NCBI GenBank assembly: GCA_900319525.1
Contig: ONOU01000020.1
Span: 1-41,399 of the forward strand
Length of the DNA stretch: 41,399 bases
DNA from: an uncultured Prevotellaceae bacterium
Lineage (GTDB): Bacteria > Bacteroidota > Bacteroidia > Bacteroidales > Muribaculaceae
Direction of reading: 5' to 3'
The number at the start of each line of letters is the position of its first letter. The first letter of the stretch is position 1. Under the pieces are notes generated by a model. The model searched no databases, had not been told where the DNA came from, and saw nothing but the letters and a program-made list of their open reading frames with translations. Positions 6,771 to 15,869 of the stretch are shown piece after piece. A program made the position numbers and the translations under genes.

Positions 6771-9700
6771 CTAGAAACCAGACTTGGGAGGAGTGCGGCG
6801 GCAGAAGTCGATGAACCGGCAATGCGTACAGGGAACCGACCCCTCGTCGGCTTGGTCAAACGGCATGCCATAAAGGGCGCCGATGACCTCTCCCATCCTC
6901 TCAACAAAGGCCCGGGCGACAGCGTCACCCATCGAGAAGAGATACTGTCTGGCAGCTTCACGGCTGCCAGGCGGTTTATATTTTACCCCGCTGTCATTCA
7001 TTGACGCGATCTTGTAGATCACAGGGGCGACAGCATCGACATCACCGTTTTCCAGCAGATAGGCATAGCTGTAGAGGAACAGCTGCAGGATGGCCTTGCG
7101 GCGGCCATTGATGCCATAGTACCTGTTCTTTCCCTTGTCAAACAGGTCATCCAGCGACGAGAAACTCGTGGGGTCGCTGCCTGTCTTATAATCCACGATG
7201 CGCACCGTGCCGTCATTGAGGCGGTCGATGCGGTCAGGCGTATAAGTGAAATGCATCCGGGCATTACCGATGGCCATGTCGCGCAACTCATGGCGGCGCT
7301 CACACTCGAGAATCGTGAACGGGCCTCCATCATCTATGAGATCCAGGTCATGATTGAGCACAAAGTTGACATAACTCTTGATCGTGTCGATGAGCATGAA
7401 GGCTTCTCCACGCAGGGGGCGGGTGTCACCTTCAAGATCCTGCTCGCTCACGTGCAGATAGGTTTTCTTGATATTGCGGATGACAACATGCTCTAGCCTG
7501 TTCTTCTTGAACCACTCGATGTAGGGGCGGTCGATGAGGCCCTGACGGGCCCGCGTCTGCTCGCAATCATAGCAGTCCTTCAACGTGTCGTGAACAATGG
7601 TGCCAAAGGTGCCATAATCCATGAAGTCGCTCACGTCGTTGTCATCGTTCAGGCCCTGCATATACTGCATGTAGAACGACAACGGGCAATTGATGTACTT
7701 GTTGATGGCGCTGGCCGAGAGGAACCACTCGCTAGCATGAGGGCGATGCGACAGATAGCGGCTGCGCAGGTCGGCATAGCCCGCATTGGGTACCTCGACA
7801 GCGATGGGTGATGAAGTATTGACATCAGGGGTCATCTCGACGTGATGCAGCTGCTTGCCATAGATTTTCTCGAGCTGGGCGATGTAACGTGAAGGCTCGG
7901 ACGATGCGGTCTTCTGGGCGCTGGAGTCATAGACCAGCGCGACCTTGGCAGCCCGGTTGAGCAAGCGGTAGAAGTTGTAGGCCACAATCGCCTCCTGCTG
8001 CTCGATGGTGGACATGCCATGGGCTCGGCGGATGTAGTTCGGGATAAACGAGGAGATACTGCGGCGACGCGGAAACACACGCTCATTCATCGACAAGATG
8101 ACCAAGTACTTGAAATCGAGGCTGCGGGTCTCGAGCAAGCCCATGACCTGCAGGCCCTTCAATGGCTCGCCGGTAAAGGCCACAATGGCCGATGCCGACA
8201 GCCTGTCAATCAGGTAGAACACCGTGGAGTTATCCAGCGGTTGACGGCAAGCGCTCAGGGCGTGCTTGAGCTGGTTGAGCACATCGATATACATATCCAG
8301 GAATGCCTGCTGCAGCGGCATCTCGGCATCGGTGTCATCGTCGGCATCCTCACTGGCATCGGGGGCACCCGTTCCCGCATCCATCTTATCCATCAACAGG
8401 TTGCAGAAGGCCAACAGGTGATCCAGATAGCGTTGCCTCGACTCCTGCTCGCCACAGTCCTCATCGCTGTCCAGCGCAGGCACAAACAGGTCCTGGAATG
8501 GTGCGCCCTCAAACTCTGAAGCCGGCACCCTGAAACGGTTGGTACGCGCCAGTTGGGCGGTCAACGACAACGCCGCACTGGTGAAGTGGGTCTTGATGAG
8601 CGGATGGGAAAGGATATCATTCACGTCCTCGCGATAATAGGTCCACACACCGCCTTCCTTAGTCGCCTGATGTTGGAGCCTGGCCACCAAGTGCATGAGC
8701 GAAACGATGCCCGAGTTGCGCAGCGGGTATCCCAGGGTGACATTGAGTTTATCCACATCGTGGACCGAGTGCAGCAGCGGCACCAACAGGTTCTCGTCGG
8801 GCAAGACAATCGCGGTATCGATGTCATCGCCGGCAGCGTTGACTCCACGCATGGCCTTCACCAGGTCAAAGGCCTGCTTGGCTTGTCCCACTGTCGAGGC
8901 GACTGAGACGACAGTGACATCAGGGTCGGCTCCCTCATCGATCGGTTGTACTGCCCTGGCATTAAAGCGCTTGCAATAGCCATCGATGAGCAACGCGCCG
9001 GGATCGTGCGGTGCCTGGTCAAGCAAGCGCTGCACACCGGCGTCGTCCCACCAGTAGTCGGCTTGCCCGGCCTCGTTGAAACGGTCAAACAGTTTGACCT
9101 CGGCAACCGACAGCACACCAAACCCGACGAAAACCAAGCGGGCATGACGCGTCATGTCGATCGCACTCTCCACAGCCAGACGAAGCTGCCTTCCCGGCGA
9201 TACCACTCCGCTGGATGTCAAGACCTTGTGATACTCTTCATAAATCGCGAGCAACGCGTTCCACAGGCTGATGAATTCCTGTTTCACAACACCATCGGCA
9301 CTGGCCGTGTCGCCAGTGGCCCGATGCTGCCACAAGTCGGCATCGGCACTGGTGTCAAAGAAAGCGGTGAACAGGCTGTGGCCGAACACTTTCTCGACCG
9401 CCTCCTGCACCTCGGGGGTGAGATAGTTGCTGCCCAGGCTACCAAGGCTGTCCAAATTGCGGTATATCTCGCCCGCGTCGGCCATCGACCGGTCTATATC
9501 GTTAAAATCACTGATGATGAGTTGAGCCCAGTAGATAAATTTGTCAAATGACTGGGCGTGGTCGCCCATCACCTTGCTATAGGCGTCGTACAGGGCAAAG
9601 ATCATCTCGATGTCAGTCGCCGTGACCGAGTGGGTCAACTCAGCAACCAGGTCGTTGATGGTAGTCACGCGTGGCAGCAGGTGAGGTCGGGCATCGCCTG

Positions 9701-9830
9701 CCGCGAGTTCTTGCTGCATGTAATGGGTAAAGAACTGCCCACTGCGACGGTTGGGAAATACAAAGCAATAGTCCTCAAGGCCTGTTGCCTCAAGGTAGTA
9801 TCGAGCCACTTGCTGGAGAAAAGGGAGCAT
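6771..9830 (-). CDS. AddB-like PD-(D/E)XK nuclease, 4Fe-4S
   Basis: A 1019-residue protein related to AddB/RexB of the recombination nuclease-helicases. The C-terminal nuclease has the DRIDRL and VDYKTG motifs (residues about 866 and 880; the Asp and Asp-x-Lys ligands). Cysteines at about 715 (INKYINCPLSFY) and CTHCRFIDFC near 999-1008 match the C...CxxCxxxxxC Fe-S staple of AddB. The N-terminal helicase-like part (CFVFPNRRSGQFF) has no Walker A, so it is probably a structural domain. An AddA/UvrD-type partner would be expected but is not in the window. It lies 63 bases downstream of the delta' gene and converges on the S4 gene with 3 bases between stops. Confidence 0.9.
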   Translation of the reverse strand: MLPFLQQVARYYLEATGLEDYCFVFPNRRSGQFFTHYMQQELAAGDARPHLLPRVTTINDLVAELTHSVTATDIEMIFALYDAYSKVMGDHAQSFDKFIYWAQLIISDFNDIDRSMADAGEIYRNLDSLGSLGSNYLTPEVQEAVEKVFGHSLFTAFFDTSADADLWQHRATGDTASADGVVKQEFISLWNALLAIYEEYHKVLTSSGVVSPGRQLRLAVESAIDMTRHARLVFVGFGVLSVAEVKLFDRFNEAGQADYWWDDAGVQRLLDQAPHDPGALLIDGYCKRFNARAVQPIDEGADPDVTVVSVASTVGQAKQAFDLVKAMRGVNAAGDDIDTAIVLPDENLLVPLLHSVHDVDKLNVTLGYPLRNSGIVSLMHLVARLQHQATKEGGVWTYYREDVNDILSHPLIKTHFTSAALSLTAQLARTNRFRVPASEFEGAPFQDLFVPALDSDEDCGEQESRQRYLDHLLAFCNLLMDKMDAGTGAPDASEDADDDTDAEMPLQQAFLDMYIDVLNQLKHALSACRQPLDNSTVFYLIDRLSASAIVAFTGEPLKGLQVMGLLETRSLDFKYLVILSMNERVFPRRRSISSFIPNYIRRAHGMSTIEQQEAIVAYNFYRLLNRAAKVALVYDSSAQKTASSEPSRYIAQLEKIYGKQLHHVEMTPDVNTSSPIAVEVPNAGYADLRSRYLSHRPHASEWFLSASAINKYINCPLSFYMQYMQGLNDDNDVSDFMDYGTFGTIVHDTLKDCYDCEQTRARQGLIDRPYIEWFKKNRLEHVVIRNIKKTYLHVSEQDLEGDTRPLRGEAFMLIDTIKSYVNFVLNHDLDLIDDGGPFTILECERRHELRDMAIGNARMHFTYTPDRIDRLNDGTVRIVDYKTGSDPTSFSSLDDLFDKGKNRYYGINGRRKAILQLFLYSYAYLLENGDVDAVAPVIYKIASMNDSGVKYKPPGSREAARQYLFSMGDAVARAFVERMGEVIGALYGMPFDQADEGSVPCTHCRFIDFCRRTPPKSGF

Positions 9831-9860
9831 GGGATTTGGTGCGTTTAAAGTTCGTTGGGT

Positions 9861-9893
9861 TTATTTTCAGGTTATTTTCAGGTTATTTTCAGG
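9861..9893. repeat. Three tandem copies of an 11-bp repeat (TTATTTTCAGG)
   Basis: Perfect copies occupy 9861-9871, 9872-9882 and 9883-9893 and abut the stop codon of the delta' gene. On the transcribed strand each unit is cctgaaaataa. Because 11 is not a multiple of 3, the TAA codons fall in all three frames. Confidence 0.95.
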
Positions 9894-11024
9894 TTATTTC
9901 CTGATGAGAATGGACAAGCGGATGGTAAGGTCAAACAAGATGAGCTTGGCTTGTCCGTTGCCGGCGATATCGGCACTGGCGCGCTCCAGCTCGCTGACGA
10001 TGCCCTCGACGTTGCGCTCGTTGATAAACGGAGAGAAACGGGTCGAGAAGGCCGCCTCCTCGCGAGTGAGGTAATTGAGGGCTGGATTGTGCAGATTGTA
10101 GATGAAATTCTCACGCACCTGCCGCACGGCATAGTCGAGAAAACGGCGGGCCTTCTCACGCTTCATGTCGGCTATGGTTTCGCTCCACGACCTGAGCTTG
10201 GCCAGGTCATGCTGGTAAGAAAGACGCATCAGCTCGATGAAACGCTCACGAAACTCGTGAAATTCGCTACCGGTCTGCACCAGGCGTTCGGCCATAGTGA
10301 CATTGCCGTCGGCAGGGGCAGCAATTGCAAGCGCATCCTGAGGATCCATGTCATAGCGGTCGGCCAGGTATTGAGCCACCATCGGGGTTGAAGGTTTGCG
10401 CAGCTCGATGCGCTGGCAACGTGACAGGATAGTGCCCAGGATGCCCTTCTCATTATCACTCACAAGAATGAACTTGCAGTCGTCATAAGGCTCCTCGATG
10501 AGCTTCAACAGCTTGTTGGCAGCCTCTTCTTTCAATTTCTCGGGCAGCCACATGATCAAGACCTTATACTTGGCCGTATAGGCGCTCAGGGTCATCTTGC
10601 GCATGATGCTGTCGGCCTCGCGCACAAAGATCTGAGGCTGGGCATTGTCGTTCTTCAACAGCCCGAGCCACGCCTGGTAATCCTCGACAGGATACTTGGT
10701 GACAAACTCGCGCCACTCGTCGATATAGTCGGCCGCATCACAGGGGCTGTTACTATCACCCTTACGGTTAGTAAAGGGATAGCTGAAGTGGGTATCAACC
10801 TGGTTAAATGACTGGTGCTGACGGCATAGCGGGCACACGCCACATGAGTCACCGTCCACATGGTTCTTGCAGTGCAGATATTGTGCGGCGGCCATCGCTA
10901 GGCCCAATTTGGGCACGCCCGGCTCACCATACAGCAGCAATGCGTGCGGCAGGCGGTCATCGTCTATCATGCGTCTGATCTGGTTTATCGCCTGCTCGTT
11001 ACCTAAAACTTCGCTGAATTTCAT
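9894..11024 (-). CDS. holB: DNA polymerase III subunit delta'
   Basis: Clamp-loader subunit delta' (376 residues from the ATG at 11024, start MKFSEVLGN). An upstream in-frame start at 11093 would add 23 unlike residues and run through the promoter region, so I reject it. The AAA+ P-loop region reads GEPGVPKLG (33-41), degenerate as expected for delta', which does not hydrolyse ATP. Zinc-binding Cys residues lie at about 52, 61, 64 and 67 (CGVCPLC). The sensor-1 region includes ILSRCQRIEL, the SRC motif that serves as arginine finger. It is divergent from vsr. Confidence 0.92.
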   Translation of the reverse strand: MKFSEVLGNEQAINQIRRMIDDDRLPHALLLYGEPGVPKLGLAMAAAQYLHCKNHVDGDSCGVCPLCRQHQSFNQVDTHFSYPFTNRKGDSNSPCDAADYIDEWREFVTKYPVEDYQAWLGLLKNDNAQPQIFVREADSIMRKMTLSAYTAKYKVLIMWLPEKLKEEAANKLLKLIEEPYDDCKFILVSDNEKGILGTILSRCQRIELRKPSTPMVAQYLADRYDMDPQDALAIAAPADGNVTMAERLVQTGSEFHEFRERFIELMRLSYQHDLAKLRSWSETIADMKREKARRFLDYAVRQVRENFIYNLHNPALNYLTREEAAFSTRFSPFINERNVEGIVSELERASADIAGNGQAKLILFDLTIRLSILIRK

Positions 11025-11102
11025 GTCTCCTAGTCCTTTGTTTGGGAGTGTAAAGATACTACATTTTCTCCAACCACACTCACATCCAATCAAAAAATAT
11101 CA

Positions 11103-11110
11103 TAACTTTG
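11103..11110 (+). promoter_or_regulatory. -7 box of the vsr promoter
   Basis: TAACTTTG. I see no clear -33 TTTG at the right distance. A start near 11116 would leave a leader of only a few bases before the ATG at 11120, which rules out the in-frame ATG-like start at 11108 inside the box. Confidence 0.6.
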
Positions 11111-11119
11111 CACATCGAG

Positions 11120-11620
11120 ATGGCAGACAGGATGACACCAGAACAGCGGCACCGTTGCATGAGCCGCATCAGGGGACGCGACACCAAGCCCGAATTGGTG
11201 GTGCGGCGATGGCTGTGGCACCAGGGATTCCGATACAGGCTATATGTCAAATCTCTGCCGGGGCGTCCCGATATCGTGATGCGGAAGTGGCGGACCGTGA
11301 TTTTTGTCAATGGCTGTTTCTGGCACGGTCACGAGTGCAACAAGCGCCAGCCATCAACTAACGCCCAGTTCTGGAAAGAGAAGATCGAGCGCAACCGCAA
11401 GCGTGACTCGCGCAACCAGGCGCTGCTGCAGGCGGCGGGATGGCATGTCATCGTCATCTGGGAATGCCAGTTGAGGCCTAAGTGCCGCATGCACACACTA
11501 CGTGAACTGGACCTGACGCTGAGCCGTATCGTGCTGGAGCGCAACGGCGCCCCAACACCTTACCCCGATCTGGACGCGAGTCCTGCCGTTGCCGCCGAGG
11601 GCGACAGTCATCATCCTTGA
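11120..11620 (+). CDS. vsr: Very-short-patch-repair endonuclease (Vsr)
   Basis: Nicks DNA at T-G mismatches produced by deamination of 5-methylcytosine, starting very short patch repair. The 166 residues from MADRMTPEQ carry CMSRIRGRDTKPE, SLPGRPDIVM (catalytic Asp of the restriction-like fold), FVNGCFWHGHEC (the Cys/His zinc and catalytic region), FWKEKIERNRKRD and VIVIWEC. All key positions are intact. vsr usually sits beside a cytosine-5 methyltransferase; none is in this window. The C-terminal 20 residues are low-complexity. Confidence 0.95.
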   Translation: MADRMTPEQRHRCMSRIRGRDTKPELVVRRWLWHQGFRYRLYVKSLPGRPDIVMRKWRTVIFVNGCFWHGHECNKRQPSTNAQFWKEKIERNRKRDSRNQALLQAAGWHVIVIWECQLRPKCRMHTLRELDLTLSRIVLERNGAPTPYPDLDASPAVAAEGDSHHP

Positions 11621-11630
11621 GACGCAATAG

Positions 11631-11662
11631 TTTGCGACTCTACAAAAAATGCACTACCTTTG
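11631..11662 (+). promoter_or_regulatory. Promoter of the acyltransferase gene
   Basis: TTTG at 11631-11634 and TACCTTTG at 11655-11662 are spaced exactly 20 bp, a near-perfect match. The start near 11668 gives a leader of about 20 bases. Confidence 0.85.
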
Positions 11663-11687
11663 CCCTCCACATCAAGCACCGTGAGCC

Positions 11688-12803
11688 ATGACATCAAACA
11701 ATAAGGGCACATACCTGCAATCCTTGGGAACGCTGCAACTTGCGGCGGTCATTGCCGTGGTGCTGGGACACTTCTGGCTGGACGACTCTGTCTATATGAA
11801 CAGTGTGGGGGTGAGCTTCTGCTTTGTCTATAGCGGCTATTTCACGGCCATGCGCCACAAGTTTGGACAGGGGTACGGACTAAGGGCGCACGCCGCATTC
11901 CTGCGTGACAAGCTGGCGAAGCTGTACCCGCTGCATGTGCTGGGCGTGGCGCTGGGTATCCTGGCGGGAATGCTGGCATGGGGTGGCATTGTGAGCCCCA
12001 AGGTGCTGCTCGCCCACCTCACGCTGACCAGCTCATGGATTCCCAATCCCGCCTATTACTTCGGTGCCAACCCCGTGGCCTGGTTTGTGTGCGACCTGTT
12101 TTTCCTGTACTTGATGGCGCCCATTGTGGTGCCCAATCTGCGGCGGCTCGCCCCAGGGTGGCAAGTCGCCCTGATAGCCGCACTGCTGATGCTGGAATTT
12201 ATCGGTGGATACACTTCTAGTGCCGGCTCTGGCGCCCCGCTGCTCAACAATTACACGCTGTATCAGTTCCCGCCCATCCGCCTGCTGGATTTTGCCACTG
12301 GTGTGGTCATCTGCAATATTGGCGGCACATTGACATGGCGCCGCCTGCAGGAGCGCCTCACGTCCCTGGCAAGCTCAATTATCGAGGTGGTCGCCATTGT
12401 CCTCTTCTTGGTGCTGTACCGTGCGGGCAAGGACCTGATTCACGCCCATTGTTTCAGGGCCTTCTGCGCCTCGGCCCCAGCTATCGTGCTGTTTTTCACC
12501 TCATTCATCTTGACGAGTCGCCGCAGGGGTGTCGTGTCGCGACTGCTGTGCATCCAGCCGCTAACGGCATTGTCGAGGGTGAGCGCCGAGGTTTACCTGC
12601 TGCAATACGGTGTCTATTTCCTGATCGAGCACCTGTGTAAGCAGGTGGGATTGCATCAACAGCCGGTGCCCTACTTTGTGATCCAGATGGCTGGACTGCT
12701 GCTCACTGCATGGTTGGCACACCGCTACTATGTCTTGCCGATGGGAAGCCGCCTGCGCGGCAAACAGCGCATCAGAAGCAATTCCAGGGCGCCAAAAAAT
12801 TAA
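11688..12803 (+). CDS. Membrane acyltransferase (acyltransferase-3 / OafA-YrhL type)
   Basis: A 371-residue integral membrane protein with about ten hydrophobic segments. The N-terminus (LAAVIAVVLGHFWL near 17-30) carries the His of the family's first helix, and an Arg-containing loop follows (FLRDKLAKLYPLHVLGV near 70-86, matching the FxxxRxxRLYPxY pattern). Relatives O-acetylate cell-surface polysaccharides or glycolipids in the inner membrane; the substrate here is unknown. No glycan biosynthesis gene is adjacent, so it stands alone with its own promoter. The Lys/Arg-rich tail should be cytoplasmic. Confidence 0.85.
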   Translation: MTSNNKGTYLQSLGTLQLAAVIAVVLGHFWLDDSVYMNSVGVSFCFVYSGYFTAMRHKFGQGYGLRAHAAFLRDKLAKLYPLHVLGVALGILAGMLAWGGIVSPKVLLAHLTLTSSWIPNPAYYFGANPVAWFVCDLFFLYLMAPIVVPNLRRLAPGWQVALIAALLMLEFIGGYTSSAGSGAPLLNNYTLYQFPPIRLLDFATGVVICNIGGTLTWRRLQERLTSLASSIIEVVAIVLFLVLYRAGKDLIHAHCFRAFCASAPAIVLFFTSFILTSRRRGVVSRLLCIQPLTALSRVSAEVYLLQYGVYFLIEHLCKQVGLHQQPVPYFVIQMAGLLLTAWLAHRYYVLPMGSRLRGKQRIRSNSRAPKN

Positions 12804-12964
12804 ATCGTTCCAAAAAACCGCACAAAGCGACAAACCGTAAGCTAAAACACAGAAAAAGTGCCATTTCACACATTTGCCCGCACCAAAACTTCGGTTTTCA
12901 AGCCAGCCCCAAAATACCCTGCAAAAGTCGCGACAAACGTTTTGATAAATCATCCCGAAAATAT

Positions 12965-12995
12965 TTTGTCAATAATAAAATAATACCTAATTTTG
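12965..12995 (+). promoter_or_regulatory. Promoter of the cit-acn-icd cluster
   Basis: TTTG at 12965-12968 and TAATTTTG at 12988-12995 are spaced 19 bp. It is the only good promoter in the 270-base gap before citD. The predicted leader is about 72 bases and AT-rich. No operator-like palindrome is evident. Confidence 0.8.
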
Positions 12996-13073
12996 AGCGC
13001 TCTTAAGCAACCATCTAATTGACAACATTAACATCTATTTATTCATATTTTTAAAACATTGTAAAACTAAAAA

Positions 13074-13355
13074 ATGGAGATCAAAACGGCGATGGCCGGA
13101 ACGCTTGAATCCGGCGACATTTTCATCCAGATTGCACCCAACGACAACGCTGGACTGCACATTGATCTTGACAGTACGGTAGCCTACCAGTTTGGCGACC
13201 AAATCAAGAAAGTAATCACCGAGACCCTGCAGGGACTGGGCATTGACCAAGCCGAGGTAAAAGCCACGGACAAGGGAGCCCTTGACTGCACCATCCGCGC
13301 CCGCGTGACGGCAGCTGCCGTTCGCGCTACCGGCAAAGACGTGTGGGCCGACTAA
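13074..13355 (+). CDS. citD: Citrate lyase acyl carrier protein (gamma subunit)
   Basis: The carrier subunit of citrate lyase. The prosthetic group 2'-(5''-triphosphoribosyl)-3'-dephospho-CoA is attached to a Ser, here Ser13 in AGTLESGD. The 93 residues match the family length. Acetyl groups on this arm are exchanged for citryl by CitF and cleaved by CitE. It is first in the operon, 39 bases before citE, the usual D-E-F order. Confidence 0.96.
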   Translation: MEIKTAMAGTLESGDIFIQIAPNDNAGLHIDLDSTVAYQFGDQIKKVITETLQGLGIDQAEVKATDKGALDCTIRARVTAAAVRATGKDVWAD

Positions 13356-13394
13356 TTAACACCGAAAAAAACCATCTAAAACGAGAAAATTGTT

Positions 13395-14300
13395 ATGCAA
13401 CGACTCAGAAGAACAATGATGTTTGTCCCTGGTAACAACCCGGGAATGATGGCCGACGCTCACATTTACAGTCCCGATTCAATCATGCTCGACCTCGAGG
13501 ACTCTGTATCGATGGCCGAAAAGGACGCAGCGCGTCTGCTTGTTCACAATGCACTCAAGACCATCGACTACGGTAACACCGAGATGGTGGTACGTATCAA
13601 CCCGTTGAACACCCCCTATGGCAAGAAGGATGTTGAGGCAGTGGTAAAGGCTGGCGTTCACGTCATCCGCATGCCCAAGACCGAGACCGCTGAGGAGGTG
13701 AAGGAACTTGAAGAAGAAATCATCAAGGTGGAGACCGAGCTGGGTTGCGTAGGCCGCACCCAAATCATGGCCGCTATCGAGAGCACGCTGGGCGCACTCA
13801 ACGCCTATTCCATCGCTACCGCAAGCAAGCGCATGATGGGTATCGCCCTGGGTGCCGAGGACTATTGCGCTAACCTGAAGGCACAGCGCACAACGGGCGA
13901 CTCGCCCTTCTTCGGCATGGAATTGCAAATGGCTCGTCAGTGCATCGTGACGGCTGCCCGTGCTGCCGGCATCGACGCCCTGGACACCGTATTCAGCAAC
14001 CTCAACGATATGGACACCTTCCGTCGCGAAGTCGAGATGATCAAGGCTATGGGCTTTGACGGCAAGTCGATCATCAATCCCCGCCAAATCGAGGTCGTCA
14101 ATGAGGTCTTCGCTCCCAAGGAGAAGGAAATCGAGAAGGCCAAGACCATCATCGCCGCTATCAAGGAAGCCGAGAAGCGTGGCAGTGGCGTTATCGCCGT
14201 TAACGGCAAGATGGTTGACCGTCCCGTGGTTATCAGAGCACAACGTACCATCGACCTGGCCATCGCGTCGGGCATCATGACAAAGGAGGACTTAGCATGA
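13395..14300 (+). CDS. citE: Citrate lyase beta subunit (citryl-ACP lyase)
   Basis: Splits citryl-ACP into oxaloacetate and acetyl-ACP. The 301-residue TIM-barrel protein of the HpcH/CitE family has RRTMMFVPGNNPGM at the N-terminus, MLDLEDSV (acidic Mg-binding region, near residue 33), VVRINPLNTPYG, and GAEDYCANL. The length is normal. Its last four bases overlap the citF start (ATGA at 14297-14300), so the two are translationally coupled. Confidence 0.96.
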   Translation: MQRLRRTMMFVPGNNPGMMADAHIYSPDSIMLDLEDSVSMAEKDAARLLVHNALKTIDYGNTEMVVRINPLNTPYGKKDVEAVVKAGVHVIRMPKTETAEEVKELEEEIIKVETELGCVGRTQIMAAIESTLGALNAYSIATASKRMMGIALGAEDYCANLKAQRTTGDSPFFGMELQMARQCIVTAARAAGIDALDTVFSNLNDMDTFRREVEMIKAMGFDGKSIINPRQIEVVNEVFAPKEKEIEKAKTIIAAIKEAEKRGSGVIAVNGKMVDRPVVIRAQRTIDLAIASGIMTKEDLA

Positions 14301-15835
14301 ACAGTATCAAAGATAGAGCAGCCCAGATTGCAGAGGTTGCACAGCAGATGAATAAGGCAGTCTATAACGACTCCAATGTAAAGAAAGATCCGACTCCTCG
14401 TTTCGAGTTGCAGCGCAAGAACAACAAGGTGGTGACCCTTGAGGAAGCCATCAAGAAGAGCGGTCTCAAGGACGGCATGACCATCTCGTTCCACCACCAC
14501 TTCCGCGGCGGTGACAAGGTGATCAACATGGTAGTGGCAAAGCTCGCCGAGATGGGTTTCAAGAACCTGACTCTGGCCTCGTCGAGCCTTATCGACGTGC
14601 ATGAGCCCCTGATCGAGCACATCAAGAACGGCGTGATCACCCAGCTGCACACCAGCGGCCTGCGCGGTGCCCTCGCTACCGAGGTTTCGCACGGTCTGAT
14701 GGAGAAGCCCGTCATCTTCCGCAGCCATGGCTCGCGTGGCTATGCCATCAAGAGCGGTGAGTTGCACATCGACGTCGCCTTCCTGGGCGCCTCGTCATGC
14801 GACCCCCTGGGCAACGCTGCCGGTTACTCGAACAGCGAGAACGCCAAGAGCATCTGCGGTTCTTTGGGTTATGCCCTGCCCGATGCCAAGTATGCCGACA
14901 CGACCGTCATCCTCACCGACGACCTGGTTGATTATCCCAACCAGCACGGCTGCATCAGCGAGGCCGATGTGGACTATGTTGTCGTTGTTGACTCGGTAGG
15001 CGACTCGAGCAAGATTTCCTCGGGTGCCATCCGCGACACCAAGAATCCTCGCGACATCCTCCTGGCCAAGCAGGCTGCCAAGGTGGTCATGAACAGCGGT
15101 TACTTTGAGAACGGTTTCTCGCTGCAGACCGGTTCGGGCGGTGCTTCGCTCGCCGTGACCAAGTACCTGCGTCAAGGTATGATCGACAAGGGCATCAAGG
15201 CCAGCTTCGCCCTGGGCGGCATCACCAGCCACATGGTGAAACTGCATCAGGAGGGCCTGATCGGCCGTCTGATTGACGTTCAGTCGTTTGACAAGGTAGC
15301 TGCCGAGTCGTTGATGAACGACCCGATGCACAAGTGCGTTTCAGCCAACGAGTATGCCGCCATGCTGGAGCCGGGTTCTGCAACCCACTTCCTGGATGTC
15401 GTTATCCTGTCGGCACTGGAGGTTGACGTGAACTTCAATGTTAACGTGCTCGTGGGTAGCGACGGCATCATCCGTGGCGCTATCGGCGGTCACCCCGACA
15501 CCGCTCAAGACAGCGCCCTGTCGGTTATCGTTTGCCCGCTGCTGCGTGGCCGCATCCCCTGCGTCGTTGACGAGGTAACTACCCTGATCACTCCGGGCAG
15601 CAATGTTGACGTTGTCGTTACCGAGTACGGTATCGCCGTTAACCCCAGCCGTCCCGAGATCAAGGAGCGTCTCGAGGCTGCCGGCCTGAAGATTGTGGAC
15701 ATCCACGATCTGGCTGCCAAGGCCCGCTCGATCATCGGCGATCCCGCTCCCCTGCCCTTCGGCGACAAGATTGTGGGCGTCGTTTTGAACCGCGACGGCT
15801 CGGTACAGGACGTTATCAAGAATATCGTGGACTAA
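14297..15835 (+). CDS. citF: Citrate lyase alpha subunit (citrate:acetyl-ACP transferase)
   Basis: Transfers the carrier arm from acetate to citrate, giving citryl-ACP and acetate. The 512 residues match the family length. Recognisable segments are ISFHHHFRGGDKVINMV near 77-93, SHGSRGYAIKSGELHIDVA, GCISEADVDYVVVVDSVG and TGSGGASLAVTKYL, followed by VTEYGIAVNPSRP near the end. It overlaps citE by 4 bases. citX starts 34 bases downstream. Confidence 0.97.
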   Translation: MNSIKDRAAQIAEVAQQMNKAVYNDSNVKKDPTPRFELQRKNNKVVTLEEAIKKSGLKDGMTISFHHHFRGGDKVINMVVAKLAEMGFKNLTLASSSLIDVHEPLIEHIKNGVITQLHTSGLRGALATEVSHGLMEKPVIFRSHGSRGYAIKSGELHIDVAFLGASSCDPLGNAAGYSNSENAKSICGSLGYALPDAKYADTTVILTDDLVDYPNQHGCISEADVDYVVVVDSVGDSSKISSGAIRDTKNPRDILLAKQAAKVVMNSGYFENGFSLQTGSGGASLAVTKYLRQGMIDKGIKASFALGGITSHMVKLHQEGLIGRLIDVQSFDKVAAESLMNDPMHKCVSANEYAAMLEPGSATHFLDVVILSALEVDVNFNVNVLVGSDGIIRGAIGGHPDTAQDSALSVIVCPLLRGRIPCVVDEVTTLITPGSNVDVVVTEYGIAVNPSRPEIKERLEAAGLKIVDIHDLAAKARSIIGDPAPLPFGDKIVGVVLNRDGSVQDVIKNIVD

Positions 15836-15869
15836 ACTGATTTAGCCCAAACTTTATAAAGCACTAGCG

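Noticed and set aside
11025-11093. Upstream start for holB
   Set aside because: The added 23 residues are unlike any delta' protein and lie in the divergent promoter region.
13479-14243. 254-residue minus-strand frame in citE
   Set aside because: Shadow of citE; no family features.
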